Source of the DNA: Acanthochromis polyacanthus
Lineage: Eukaryota > Chordata > Actinopteri > Pomacentridae
Reading direction: 5' to 3'
NCBI RefSeq assembly: GCF_021347895.1
Contig: NC_067120.1
Location: 24,971,361 to 25,035,360, forward strand
Length of the DNA: 64,000 nt
Positions within the stretch are counted from its first letter, which is position 1. Each line of letters opens with the position of its first letter. The notes under the pieces are model-generated. The model was not told the origin of the DNA. It did not search any database and saw only the letters and a list, made by a program, of their open reading frames with translations. Shown one piece after another: positions 12,901 through 28,400 of the stretch. The position numbers were made by a program, and so were the translations under genes.

Positions 12901-15900
12901 CAGCGACTTACCGGAGAAAAGTTATTAGCTTAAGATAAATAGATTTTACAAGTTAAATAGAAATTCGCAAATTATTGATTTCCAGCTAACATTACGTAAC
13001 ATATGAGGTCCAGGAGCAAAAATGACATTAACCAAGTAAGATAAATATTAGTGGTAGGACACAATTAAAAAAATGAATCTATCTAATTAGAGGCTTTGTA
13101 ATTAATTAATCACAACTGATTTAACAAGGACATAGAGGTAAAAAAAAAAGCGATATATGCAGTGTTGTCTTCATTTTAAATGCCAAAAGGATTTTGCGGC
13201 TCCCAGTGTTTTCTTTTCTGTGAGAAACAGGTCAAAATGGCTCTTTGAGTGTCCCTGGACTAGACGAAGTTGAACTTTTTGAAAGATGTGTGTGTCATTA
13301 CATCTTGAGTAAAAGTAACACAGCATTTCAAAAAAAAGAACATTACACCAACAGCCAAACATGGTGGTGGTGGCGATCTGATGGTCTGGGACTGCTTTAC
13401 TGCTTCAGGATCTGGACAACTTGCTGTGATTGATGGAACTATGAATTCTGCTCTCTAACAGAAAATCCTGAAGGAGAATGTTCGGCCACCAGTTCATGAC
13501 CTCAAGCTGAACCGCACTTGGGTTCTTCAGCAGAACAATAATCCAAAACACAACAGCAAGTTGACTTCTGAGTGGCTTAAAAAAAAAAGGCTGTGAAATG
13601 CTGTGGCATGACCTTACAAAGTCCCTTCGTGATGGAAAACCCTCCTGTGTTGCTGAATGAAAACTATTCTGCAAAGAAGAATGGGCCAAAATATCTGCAC
13701 AGAGATGTGAAAGACTCATTGCCAGTTATATAAAACACTTGATTTCAGTTGTTGCTGCTGAGGGTGGCCCAACCAGTTATGTTTATCCGGTAATTACTTC
13801 TTCACACAAATCCAGGTAGCTTTGAATACTTTTTTTCTCCTTAATAAATAAAATCATAATTTTAAAAAATGCATTTTTTGTTAACTTGGGTTATTTTTGT
13901 CAGATATTTACATTTATTTGATAGCCCTAAATATTAAAGTGGGGAAAATATGCAACAACAACAAAAAAAAAAAAACAATTCGAGAATGGGGCAAATACTT
14001 TTTCATGACACTTAACTTTTTATGTGCTGATGAACTCATAATCTTTTCTATTGTCTTACTTTAGCCTACTTAATTTTATTTCGTCGAATCGCCACCTTAT
14101 CGCGGTGGGGTTTGAGTGTCTCGGTGATCCTGGGAGCTATGTTGTCCGGGGCATAAGCCCCTGGTAGGGTCTCCCAAGGCAAACTGGTCCTGGGTGAGAG
14201 ACCAGACTAAGAGCGATTCAGAAGACCTTGATGAGAATGACAAAAGGCAAAGCCGCTACCTCGCCCGGGATAGGGAAACCGGGGCCTTCCCCTGGAGCCA
14301 GACCTGGGGGGGAGCTCGTACAGGAGCATTTGGTGGCCGAGCCTTGGGGTCCCGTGGGGCTCGGTTGGGCAAAGCCCGAAAAAGTAACACGGGGCCACCG
14401 CCCAGTGGGCCCACCACCTACAGGGCAGGAAGTCGGGGTCGGGTGCTATGCCCACCGGGCAGTAGGCAGGAGCGGGCGCCTAGGCGTGCCGCCCCCTGGT
14501 GGCGTAGACTAGCTCTGGGGACGTGGAACGTCACCTCACTGGCGGGGAAGGAACCTGAGCTGGTGCGGGAGGTGGAGCGATACCGGCTAGATATAGTTGG
14601 GCTCGCCTCCACGCACAGCAAGGGTTCTGGAACCAGAATCCTGGAGAGGGGTTGGACTCTCTCCTACTCCGGAGTTGCCCAGGGTGAGAGGCGCCGGGCG
14701 GGTGTGGGGATACTCACAAGCCCCCGGCGGAGCGCCGCTTTGTTGGAGTTCTCCCCGGAGAACGAGAGGGTCGCCTCTCTGCGACTTCGTGTTGCAGGGG
14801 GGAAAACTCTGACTGTTGTCTGTGCTTATGCGCCGAACAGCAGTTCAGAGTATTCGGCCTTCTTGGAGTCTCTGGGTGGGGTCCTGGAAGGGGTACCGCC
14901 CGGGGATTCCATAGTTCTCCGGGGAGACTTCAACACTCACGTGGGCAACGATGGAGAAACCTGGAGGGGGGTGATTGGGAGGAACGGCCTGCCCGATCTG
15001 AACCCGAGTGGTGTTTTGTTATTGGACTTCTGTGCTAGTCATGGTTTGGCCATAACAAACACCATGTTCGAGCATAAGGTTGCTCATAAGTGTACTTGGT
15101 ACCAGAGCACCTTAGGCCAAAGGTCGATGATCGACTTTATAGTCGTATCGTCAGACCTGCGGCCGTATGTCTTGGACACTTGGGTGAAGAGAGGTGCAGA
15201 GCTGTCAACTGATCGCCACCTGGTGGTGAGTTGGATCCGATGGCGGGGAAGACTGCCGGACAGACCTGGTAAACCCAAACGTGTAGTGCGGGTGAACTGG
15301 AAACGTCTGCCGGAGGACCCTGTCCGTAGGGTTTTCAACTCCCACCTCCGGAAGAGTTTCTCCTGCATCCCGGGGGAGGTTGGGGACATGGATTCTGAGT
15401 GGTCCATGTTCAAAGCCTCCATTGCAGAAGCAGCTGTTAGGAGCTGTGGTCTGAAGGTCACTGGTGCCTGTCGCGGCGGCAATCCAAGGACCCGCTGGTG
15501 GACACCAGCGGTGAGGGAGGCCGTCAGGCTGAAAAAGGAGACTTTTCGAGCCTGGTTGGTTCGGGGGTCTCCTGAAGCAGCTGACAGGTACCGGCTGGCC
15601 AAAAGGGCGGCAGCTGCGGCAGTTGTGGAAGCTAAAACTCGGGTGTGGGAGGAGTTCGGGGAGGCCATGGAGAAGGACTTTCGGTTGACCTCGGGGAAGT
15701 TCTGGCAAACCATTCGACGCCTCAGGAAGGGGAGGCAGGGCTTCGCTCAGGCTGTGTATGGTCGGGGTGGAGAACTGCTGACCCGTACTGGGGATATCGT
15801 CGGGCGGTGGAAAGAGCACTTCGAGGAACTCCTGAACCCGGTAAACACGTCCTCTATGGAGGAGGCAGAGCCTGAAGACTCGGGGGTATCTGCGTCCATA

Positions 15901-18900
15901 TCCGTGGCAGAGGTCGCCGAGGTAGTTAAAAAGCTCCTCGGTGGCAAGGCGCCACGTGTGGACGAGATTCGCCCTGAGATGCTGAAGGCTCTGGACATTG
16001 TTGGACTGTCTTGGTTGACACGTCTATACAATGTCGCGTGGGCATCGGGTACAGTACCTGGGGAGTGGCAGACCGGGGTGGTGGTCCCTATTTTTAAAAA
16101 GGGGGATCGGAGAGTGTGTGCCAACTACCGTGGTATCACACTTCTCAGCCTCCCCGGGAAAGTTTACTGTAGGGTGCTGGAAGGGAGGATTCGGCCGATA
16201 GTCGAACCTCGGATTCAGGAGGAGCAATGCGGATTCCGTCCCGGTCGTGGAACAGCGGACCAGCTCTTTACCCTTGCGGAGCTGCTGAGGGAGTCATGGG
16301 AGTATGACCTGCCAGTCTACATGTGTTTTGTAGATCTGGAGAAGGCGTACGACCGTGTCCCCTGAGGGGCTTTGTGGGGGGCACTGCGGGAGTATGGGGT
16401 CCGAGGCTCGTTGTTACGGGCCGTTCGGTCCCTGTACAACCAAAGTGAGAGCTGTGTCCGCATACTCGGCATTAAGTCAGACACGTTTCCGGTGGGTGTT
16501 GGACTCCGCCAGGGCTGCCCCTTGTCTCCAATCCTGTTTGTGGTTTTCATGGACAGGATTTCAAGGCGCAGTCGTGGTGGGGAGGGTTTTCGGTTTGGGA
16601 GCCTCAGGATCGCTTCTCTGCTTTTTGCGGATGATGTGGTTTTGTTGGCATCCTCAGACCGTGACCTCCGGCACACACTGGAGCGGTTTGCAGCCGAGTG
16701 TGAAGCGGCAGGGATGCGGATCAGCACCTCCAAGTCCGAGGCCATGGTTCTCTGCCGGAAACCGGTGGAGTGCTTCCTCCGGGTTGGGGGGGAGTTGCTT
16801 CCCCAAGCGAAGGAGTTTAAGTATCTCGGGATCTTGTTCACGAGTGATGGGAAAATGGAGCGAGAGATGGACAGGCGGATTGGTGCGGCATCAGCAGTAA
16901 TGCGGGCGTTGTACCGAACCGTCGTGGTGAAGAGGGAGCTGAGCCGTAAGGCGAAGCTCTCGATTTACCAGTCCATCTACGTTCCAACCCTCACCTATGG
17001 TCATGAGCTTTGGGTAGTGACCGAAAGAACAAGATCGCGGATACAAGCGGCCGAAATGAGCTTCCTCCGTAGGGTGGCTGGGCTCAGCCTTAGAGATAGG
17101 GTGAGGAGCTCAGACATCCGGAGGGAGCTCGGAGTACAGCCGCTGCTCCTTCGCATCGAAAGGAGCCAGTTGAGGTGGTTTGGCCACCTGATTCGGATGC
17201 CTCCAGGGAGACTTCCTCTGGAGGTTTTCCGAGCACGTCCGTCTGGGAGGAGACCTCTGGGCAGACCCAGAACTCGCTGGAGAGATTATATATCTCGTCT
17301 GGCCTGGGAACGCCTCGGGATCCCCCAGGAAGAGCTGGAAAGCGTCGCCGGGGGGAGGGACGTCTGGAACGACCTGCTTCGCCTGCTGCCCCCGCGACCC
17401 GGCCCCGGATAAGCAGAGGAAAATGGATGGATGGATTTTTATTTTTAGTAATGTATCATACTTGCATCTATTGCTTTTCTACTAGGCACTGCATTGTCAC
17501 TTTGTTTTCAGTAGCAATACCTGGTAAAAAAAAAAAAAAAAGGTTTATCTCTTATCTTAATTTTGTATAGAAATGATCATTTTGAATTTTTTAAGCATTC
17601 CTAGACCTGCAAAGTAAACTAAATGAATTTCTCATTCACTTGGAAATTTGAAACAATAACACATCGAAAAATCTGTTAACAGACAAATGAGGTTAATGAG
17701 CAAGAAACAAAAGTGTTTGACATCATCTACTTAGTGATCTTTATTCATTTTATTTGTTCAATCTTTATTAAAGCTGGAAGGTCAATTGAAAATCAGTTCT
17801 CATTTACATTATCAATTTAAGATTCACCAGTCAATGAAAAAACAAAGAATTTGTAGATTATTACTTGTTCTCATCTTTCCTTTGAAAACTATCCATGTCT
17901 TGTGCACTTTTATGACACTTTCTGGCTACTCATAGCATAGCACTTATTATGCTACAGTATTTACTTACTGCAGGTAGTTTTTTTGCTGTGGTGTCGACCC
18001 AGTTTCTTTACAGGATCAGTGAAGTCTGACCTAATCTAATTTCAGGTGTCAGCTGAAGCTTTAAAGCTCCAATCTGCACATTGGTCGGCTGCTACTGCAG
18101 AGGGGCACACAGTTAGCATGCTAATGTTAGTTTTCAGCCTAAAGCAAACCTGAGCCCAAGAAGGCCACACCTGATACTGACCAGTTACATAGACTGATAA
18201 ATACAATAGTCGTGGAGCATCGTCTTACTTTAGCAAGTTTAATTCAACAAGTTTTGCTTTCTATCAACCTAAAAGTGAACGTGCAAACAGCTAGGATGGC
18301 TCTTGAAAAGTCACCTGGTTGGTTATGAGGACAAAAGGAAAGCACTGACCTGCAAGGTAGCGTTGAATTCATGGTACAGGTCTGCGTCCTCTGCAGACTC
18401 CGCTAACCTCTAACAAAAGAAATAGGAAAGAAGTGTAAACCCAAGTGCCTGAGTCCACGCCACAAACACAAGAAAACAAAAGTTGGGGGAAATGATAAAA
18501 TATGTGTGCCATATGAGGAGGGTCATTCCAGAATTGGAGGACATTTTAAGTCCCACCCATCAAATTTTAAAAAAATCCTCGTAAAAATACTACAACGAGT
18601 TGTTGTGTAAATTTACTTGTCCTGAGGCCCACAAGCCTGTTAGCATAACCTTTTCAGCTGACAATGAAGAAGAAAACAGTGAATCATATGATACTGGAAT
18701 TAACATCATCAAATGTTTTTTCAAAAGAATGGGTAGTTCTGGTTTCTATTTTTCAGATTTTCATAACGTCAGCCTTCATTGAATGTTTCACTCTACCTCA
18801 TGCAACCTTGTAAAGCATATCATAAGGATAAGACAAATTATTTTAACTTTTTTCTTTACCGTTTTCCATCAGTAAGTTTGTCCTCTTGGTCAGCAGTAAC

Positions 18901-21900
18901 AGTTCGCTAAATATCTAGTGTCTACTCCTGAGAAAAAGCTAACATAAGCATTGATTAGCAACCCTGTTACTGTATTTAGAGTAGGGTTAGCAAACAACAA
19001 ATAAAACATGGATTAAAAACGGTACCACTGATGTGTAAGCTGAACCAGTCAAGCCTTTGATAGTTTATTACCTATTACTGATGAATATGTAGCACAAAAT
19101 TGTATAAGAGAAGGTTAATTTTTGAAAAAATTTGAAGCCCAAATGTCCTCAAAATCTTTACTGACCCAGGAATAATCCACAACAAACTATGGTATGTCAC
19201 AAAAACAAGCAAAACCAAAAAGAACAAAAAATAAAATTTGTGTACAGTTTTTATCTGTTTAGCTTTAATCTTGTCAATCTGTTGGGAATTCTTGGAGGGA
19301 CCACATGTTGGGAACCACTGCTTAAAAGAATGCCTCAGAGATTAACCCACTTAAAGGAAAACTCAGCATTCAGATATTTACAATTATTCACTTTCTTTCT
19401 AAGAACACTAATAGCAGTTAGTTAGTTATACACAGGTGGCATCAGGAGGCAGTTAGGTCATTTAGGACAATGACTGAATTTGAAATCCCATCTGGGGAAA
19501 AAAAACATATTTTTTCCCCTCTACCTTGTTAACATTTCCAATTTTAATGCAATACTGTTCAAAAGTTTGGGGTCACCCAGACAAGTTTTCCATGAAAACT
19601 TTCCTTCATGTGCTAGCATATTTGCACAAGACTGTTTGAATCATCAATTAGCCTTTCAACACCATTAGCTAACACAATGTAGCATTAGAAGACAGGAGTG
19701 ATGGTTACTGGAAATGGACCTCTGTACCCATCCATCCGTCCATCCATCCATTGACTTCCGCTTATCCGGGGCCGGGTGGTGGAGGCAGCAGGCGAAGCAG
19801 GTCATTCCAGACGTCCCTCCACCTCTTCCTGGGGGATACTGAGGCGTTCCCAGGCCAGACGAGATATATAATCCCTCCAGCGTGTTCTGGATCTGCCCCG
19901 TGGTCTCCTCCCAGATGGACGTGTTCGGAAAACCTCCAGAAGAAGTCTCCCTGGAGGCATCCGACTCAGATGGCCAAACCACTTCAACTGGATCCTTTCG
20001 ACGCGAAGGAGCAGTGAACTCCGGATGTCTGAGCTCCTCACCCTATCTCTAAGGCTCCTCTGTACCCTTACGTAGATATTCCATTAAAAATAAACCTTTT
20101 CCTGTTACCACATTAACAATGTCCAGACTGTGTTTCTGATTCATTTCATGTTATCTTCACTGAAAAGGACTGCTTTTCTTTCAAAAAACAAAGACATTTC
20201 TAAGCGACCCCAAATGAGAAGACATATCAAAGCAGTCAGATCCAGTATTTCCACTTTGAATCTAGAATGTATTGATAACATGATAACACTCTCAAAAACA
20301 CAAATTCAGACTTCTAGGGTTTCATACATAACAAACTGAAAGATACTTTGGGACTTTGTGCATTTTTCTTCTTCTTCTAATTCACTTTCTGTCTGGCACA
20401 TGTTTGACTGAATCCCAACAATTTTACAACTTGCTCAGACTAGTTTTATAGTGTTTGTGTTGTCAGTGAGAACCAGACTGTCATTCTCTCAGTTATATCA
20501 GTTATATATTTTGAGAGAAACATAATTTCTGCTGGATTATATTTATTTGTGATGTATCCCAAATATGTTTCCAATCAACAAATCTTTGCCATGACCTCAG
20601 TGAATGGAGATGAACTTTAACATCCATATACAAAATTAAATTGAGAAATATAACCACAATCAAAAATGTTCACAGTTTCCTGTGTGTCAGAGCGGAGTGT
20701 TTGGTTAAAAATAAATAAATAAATAAAATAAAAATGCTGAATAGTCTATTTTGTAGTGTGGTAGATGCTACAGAAATGCCAGGCATCTTGTTAGATAAGT
20801 TTACCTTCATGTTAACCCATTAAATCTGTGTGAAACATAAATATAATATCTCAGGAATAAATCATCATGAAGTGTGTGATTTTAAATTATCTGACTTTTT
20901 TCCTTTTCTTTTTATACTAGCTATGAATCTTCAGCTGATCTTTAAAGACACACTAGCTGACTGATGTTAATTTATTTTTCTTTATTGTTGCCCAGTACTA
21001 CCAGAATGCACCACTCATTGTGTACAGATAACAGTGTTACTCCCTTATTCTAATGCAACAGGGGCAAATCCAGCCATCGGAGTAGCTCATTTGCATTTAA
21101 ACTTTTGTGTCGGAAGACAGTGTGAAGCACCTCATTTCTAGGATCCCACTGTTTGGCTCACAGCTTGGTGTCCAAAACATCATGCTGCAGTAAGAGCCTT
21201 CTACCTCCTTCTAGTCTTTATGCTAAGCTGATTTGCTTATGGCTACAGATAGATTTTTATTATCCTCACCTTCACTGACTTCATCTTGCTTCCCAACATT
21301 CGTTCAATTTCATCGGAGTAGTCCTTCACCAAGTCAGTTCCTTCCAGCTGTATGATCTTGATGATGGGCTCCACATCCTTCAGTTTCTGAAAGGGGAGAA
21401 AATAGGTAGTTGAACTTATGAGGGTACTTAAAAACCCGGAAAACAAGAGGCGTAACTTTCACTTTGGGGCATGACTTGTTGAAGTCACATGGTGCAGGAC
21501 AGGTCAGTAAGGTTCATGAAGCAACACTTCAAAGTCCCATTGGGCAGCTTCTGCCTCCTGTACTCTGTGGACGGACGCATTGTTTCTGGATGAGGGTTAG
21601 AACTTTTTGAAGTGTGCGTATACACTACCAGTCAAAAGACACACCTTCTCATTTAATGTTTTTGCTTTACTTTCATGACTATTTACATTATAGCTTCCCA
21701 CTGAAGGCATCAAAACTATGAATGAACATCCATGGAGTTATGTAGTAAACAACAAATTATGAAATAAGTCAAAACATGTTTTATATTTTAGATTCTTCAA
21801 ATTAGCCACCCTTTGCTTTGATTACTGCTTTGCACACTCTTGAGGTTGTCACCTGAAATGTTTTTTCCAACAGTCTCGAAGGAGTTTCCAGAGATGCTGA

Positions 21901-24900
21901 GCACTTGTTGGCCCATTTGGCCTCAATCAGCGGTCCATCTCATCCCAAACCATCTGGATTGGGTTTAGATCAGAAGACTGTGGAGGCCAGCTCATCTGAC
22001 GCAACACTCCAGCACTCTCCTTCTTGGTCAAATAGCACTTACACAGCCTGGAGGTATGTTTGGGGTTGTTTTCCTGTTGTAAAATAAATGATTGTCCAAC
22101 TAAACACAAACTGGATGGGATGGCATGTTGCTGCAGGATGCTGTGGTAGCCATGCTGGTTCAGTGTGCCTTCAATTTTGAATAAATCCCCAACAGTGTGA
22201 CCAGCAAAGCACCCCCATACCATCACACCTCCTCCTCCATGCTTCACGGTGGGAACCATGCATGTAGAGACCATCCGTTCCCCCTTTCTGCATTGCACAA
22301 AGATACTGCGGGTCGAACCAAATATCTTATATTTAGACTCATCAAATCTGGACTTATCCAATTTACCAAAGCACAGATTTTCACTGGTCTAATGTCCATT
22401 CCTTGTGTTTCTTGCCATTTCTGAGGCTGGTGACTTGGATTGAACTTATTCTCAGCAGCAGAGATGATTCTTGGTGTTCCTTTCCTGGGGCAGTCCTCAT
22501 GTGAGTCAGTTTTGTCATAGGCCATGATGGTTTTTACAACTGCACTTCAGAATACATTCAAAGTTTTAGCAATTCTCCAGACTGACTGACCTTCAGTTCT
22601 AAGAATAATGATGGACTGTCGTTTCTCTTTACTTAGCTGATTGGTTCTTGCCATAATATGGATTCTAACCGTTGTCAAATAGGGCTATCAATTGTGTACC
22701 AATCTGACTTCTGCACAACACAACGGCTGGTCCCAACCCCATTAAGAAGACAAGAAATTCCACAAGGCACACCTGTGAAGTAAATACCTGTAAAGTAAAT
22801 ACCATTTCAGTTGACTATCTCATGAAACTTGCTGAGAGAGGATCAAGGATTTGCAAAGTGGTAATCAAAGCAAAGGGTGGCTATTTTGAAGAATCTAAAA
22901 TATAAAACATGTTTAAAGTTATTTCACAATTGTTTGTTTTACATAATTCCATGTATTTTGCTTTATGGTTTTGATGTTTTCAATATGTATTTACAATGTA
23001 GCAAGTACCAAAAATAAAGAAAAAACATTGGCTGTGAAGGTGTGTCCACACCTTTGACAGGTCGTGTACATGAACTTTGTGGATCCCAGAAAGAGTCGCT
23101 ATTTGCACTGGTTAGGGCTAATATGGATCCAAATAAACAACAAAATCCACATCTGATAAGGCCATGTGAACAAGAGTGTCTATGTAGTTTTTCTAATATC
23201 ATAAACCTTCATCAATTTTTTTTTCCTTTTTGCAAAAATATGTCACAGCATTGCTGTATTTAGGTACACAAAGTCAGGAGCCAGTGTTACTAAATCTTTT
23301 GTGTTATTACCATCAAAAACTTTTTTAGACATAGACACTGTGTGATAAGATATTCTACCCATCAACATTTCTCAGAATATGACCTCTTAACAAGGTCTTA
23401 ATTGATATCTCCTGTTTACAGCATAAATCAAATCTGAATGATTCCAGAAACTGACTGAACAGTTTATGATGCAGCTAAACGTTGGACATGTTTTCATCAG
23501 ATAATTCAGATCGTCAGATTCACTCAGATTACATCAGCTATTATGGAGTCCGATTTTTACAGAGAGGCTATTTTAAGTAATCAGGTCACTTTCTCTGGAT
23601 CAAGACACTTGAAGTGGATCAGCCAGCTGAATGTGAGGAGGAACTGCCCAGTCTGGTTATTTACACTGAATCACTTGATTAACTCGCAGACTAATTCCAA
23701 TTAATCCAAGCAGGACAGTAACTGAAGCAAATGCATGAGCACAGCCAACATTTAGTGTAACCTAGAGTAGCATCCTCTGTCCACGATCTGTGCCATTCAT
23801 AGAAAATGAAACTCTCTGGGCATGTGTGGGTTTTCTCTGGGTACTCTGGCTTCCTCCCACAGTCCAAAACATGCTGAGGTTAATTGGTGATTCTAAATTA
23901 TCTGTAGGTGTGAATATGAGTTTGCTTTGTGTCTCTCTGTGTAGTCCTGTGATAGACTGGTGACCTGTCCAGGGTGTCCCCTGTCTTCACCCTATGTCAA
24001 CTGGGATAGACTGCGGCCCCTTGTGATCCTAATGAGGATTAAGTGGTCTATAGATAATGCATGGATGGATACATATTACATTCTGCTAAATCAGTACTCA
24101 ACAGTAATCAACACTCTCAACCACAAAGGTTGTGTTCTCAGTCCACTCTTCTACTAACTTTTCCCACACGATTGCACTCCCACTCATAACTCAAACTACA
24201 TATACAAATTTGTAGATGACACAGCAGTGATGGGGTTGATAACCAACAATAATGAGGCAGCCAACAGAGAGGAGGTCCAAGTCCTCACATCCTGGTGTCA
24301 GAACAATGACTTGCTCCTCAACACCAACAAGACAAAAGAACTTGTCATTGACTTCAGGAAACACAAGGATGCAACACATGAAAGTCTAGTGATCACTGAT
24401 CTCTGGAGTACAGGTGGAGCAGGTGGGGAGTTTCAATATGTGCACGATAGGAAGTGTCCTGAGCTACTGATGCACGGTGTGGTTCTCCAGCTGTACCTTA
24501 GAAGAGAGGAAAAACCTGCAGTGGATCACCAAGAACGCATAAAAGATCATCGGTGCCCCTCCCCACCCCTGGAAGAAATGCTCTGCCCGGCTGAGGAACA
24601 GAGGCGAAAAGATCAAGTTGGACAACACACACACCAGAAAATTCCTTTTTGACAACCTTCCCTCTGACAGGCTCAGGGTCATAAGGAAAAGGAAGACTTT
24701 AAAACAACTTGAGATGGACTTGCACTTTACACCTTTACAATATTTTGTATGCTACTGGACAAAGAGAACTATCAAACGAAATTTCGTTGTACAAAAATAT
24801 GCAATGACAATAAAGTATCTATCTATCGTAACCAGGTATCCACACCAAGCCTTGTGCTGAGCTCCAAGATGAAATAACTTTTTCACATTCACACAGTGCT

Positions 24901-25348
24901 TTTACTTGCATGACTGTTACAAAGCAGAGCAGCTTTGCAACACTAGCAGGACAAAAGTTCAGCTTTTGATCTGTTTTTTTTTTTTTTTTTTTTAGCTGAC
25001 ACTGATCCCTCCAAAGCTCTAGATTTATTTTTTTCAAATAAGAGATTTGAGTATTTTATGATTTTTCTGTGGGTGTCTCGTGGACTTTCTCATCAGGAGA
25101 AGGCATACACGAATACAAATACATTAAAGTTATTATACAACAAATTCAGTCCCTCTTTACAGGCGTGTTATTTGTCTGCTTGCTCTCAGACCATGAGAAG
25201 ATTGTGTGTTTGGAAGGACACACTGCTGACTGCCTCTGACAAATCTAAATCTGACAGATAAATGGATGAATGGCTAAAATCAGAACAGGCCACAAATCCT
25301 GACGCTGGTAAAGAGGGCTTGGCCCTCAATCTGGGCATTACCATGATC

Positions 25349-25404
<56 letters not shown>

Positions 25405-28400
25405 TCCTCGTAAACACAAATAACTATAGACAGACATTATTGAACACACTCACTGACCAACACACACAGATGTACAATCAAACACACAAAAATACTCCCT
25501 AGTGTTGTGCCAGTTCAACTGGTCTAGTGGCCTCTGGACCAATTTGAGGCTCAACTGTTTTTAGTTTAATTTCCATCAATAAAGATTGATATCATATCAT
25601 TAGACACTTCACCTTAATCTAATCCAAAGCAAATGTAAATGATTTAGCATTATTATCAAAAGAAAGAAACAAAAAAACAAAAATGATTGTCAAAACCAAG
25701 TGGTAACCTCTAAGACTGACAATGAAGGAAATGTCTCAATGCCAAAAATTCCTCATCTATCCATTTGAGACTGGCTTTAAAATTGAATGAATCCCCATAG
25801 ACCGCCATGTCCAACTGAACAGCAGAAATAAACCGCTTGCATAAACAATTACATAAACAATTTTAGTCTCTATAGCTAATTCGAAATACCCTTCCAGCAA
25901 AGCCATTGGAGACTGACAAAATAATATTTCAACTAGAAAAGCACTCTACAGTACTCCACCAAGACTGCTCATTCCCCCCTATGGCATTGTCAGAAACGCA
26001 GATTTTTTTTTTTATCTTCTTAGACACGCAGCTTTTGTTTATTAGTTACTGATGATCAGAAATCATGGCAACATAAAATGTAACCATTTAATATAGATGT
26101 ACCCACAAACAAAATGACTTTGTGCTGAACAGGCATGTGTTATGCATGTGCACATTATGTACGGATACTAAATCGTGTGACCTAAATATGTAGCGGGCGG
26201 TGGGAACTGATGGGACTCAGAAACACACCCACAATTTAATCAGTTGTTACTTGTGTCATTTTTGATAGATGAGTCCTGATAAGTCTGCAACGGTGGATTT
26301 GTAGTAGGGTTGCAAATCATGTAATCGTCAGCAGGCAGCTGGCGTAGTGTTCACTTGTAGTCATAGTAACAGTGACGCCGAACAGCTATCTCACAATGAT
26401 ACAGAAACATTTAACAAATCCATGTATCCAGTTTATAAGCCACACCACTGTCAAAATCTAATCACTTGGTCCTTGTGCCATTTCTGAACTTCCCTGAAAA
26501 TTTCATCGAAATCTGTTGGTCCATTTTTGAGTAGTGTTGCGAACAGACAAACAGACAGACAGACATACAAATGGATGGACAAATGTACGTTGATCATCAC
26601 ATAACTCCGCCGCGTTCCTTGGCAGAGTAATAACATAAACCACAGAAGCACATGCCATGCTTGGCATCTTTGCAGAGTCTACGGAGATGAAATTAAACCA
26701 AGACCTCCAGGCTTTGCAACAGAAGTAAGAAGACCTCATTCAAAACAATTCTACTTTAACTACAGCTTTGTAACTAGGCTCATAAGATCCACTGTTGGAA
26801 CAACATCTATCTCATCAGTATGTTGCATGTTTTACATCATGTGTCTGCAAAAAAATTATTGTGTTTTAAAAAATGACAATAGCTAATATTGTAGTTAATT
26901 CAGCCATTCTATTTTTAGCAGCCTTTTACAAAAGAAACCTTTTCCTATGAGCCTCAGACATTCGTTAGCTAAATGCCACAGCTCGTCAGAAAAGGCAAGT
27001 TTACAAGCAGATTGAGTTCCTTGTATCTGTGACAACAGGAGGGAAGGGAGGACTGAATACTGACTAAGGACCTGAGCTGTCATGCTCATACTTTTTTCTG
27101 TGCAAACAAAGCAAACGTTAAAGTTTTTTAAACACAACGGTTTCAGTGGCCTATTTTAAGCTACATAAAAAATGGCAGGATGTCTTTTTATGTAAACAGT
27201 ATACTTCAAAGAAGGTATTTTTCTTATAAATTCTGGGAAAACAGAAGGCCAAATGAGACAAAACTGACCCAGAAACTGAAGAAATCTGTGTGACCAACTT
27301 TGACTGTGTTTACCTTCTGCAGCAGCAAAGAGCCGGAGTATTTGGTGGCGAGTTCTCGAAGCTGGACAGAGAACACTGATGCCCACTGCTGCACCCTGAA
27401 AAACAGACAGACATGGAGTTAAAAGAAAAATATAGCCTCACATATAAAGTGAAGGACTGATACCACGGAGTACAGGTTATAGAAATACAACACCTTTTGA
27501 AGAGGTATCATGTTCATGGAGCAGCAGACTACTGAATAAAGTAAGTGTTGATTTGGTTTCACAGAGCTCTTATAATGTTTGTTAGCTACAATACCAAATG
27601 GATGTTTTATAATCCATACATGTAGGGTTATAGTGTAGATGCAGCATTTTCTGTTTGTGGAATAACCTCCCCAATTCATAATCCACTGCTCCACAGTACT
27701 ATTTCTCACAGATTGCACCTAGTATGTCACGTGGTAGAACTAGCACCCCATCTGGTGGCACTGCCTCTTTACATCAAATATGATAATATGGTAAGATTAA
27801 ACTCAGACAAAGAGAGACTTAGAGATCAAGATGCAAATCGCAGGTTACATACAGATGTTCAGTAACAGATGGGAAACATACACTCCCATTCAAATGTTTG
27901 GGGTCATCAAGACAATTTCATGTTTTCCATGAAAACTCACACTTTCATTCATGTGTTAACATAATTGCACAAGGGTTTTCTAATCATCAATTAGCCTTTC
28001 AACATGATTAGATAACACGATGTAGCATTAGAACTGTCAGGGCTCCCTCCTCACCCTCACCCACCTGGCATCCCAAAGCCCTCTCCCTCCTTTTTCTCCC
28101 CCCTCCTTTCTCCCTCCTGCTCTCGCTCTCTCCCTCCCTCTCATTGTTTCCTCCCCAGCAGAGCTGGGTGTGGAGCTCGGCCGTCACAGATGTGTCCACT
28201 CGAACAATCAGCCGCCGCTCTGGAGCCCAGACAGCTGACGATCATTCCAGTAATCACCACCACGACAATAAAAGACTGGTTCACTCATCCATTCTCCGCC
28301 AGATTGTTGCACTAGACACTTCAGTCAGTCGCCTTCTTGCCGATACTAGACTTCGCTGTGTTTTTGTACACTTCTAACGTATATTCTCTTCTGCCTGCCT

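Noticed and set aside
25350..25402. CRISPR-like or regulatory array in the tandem repeats
   Set aside because: Simple (TG)n without spacers; the window is vertebrate DNA, and no array with unique spacers exists anywhere in it.
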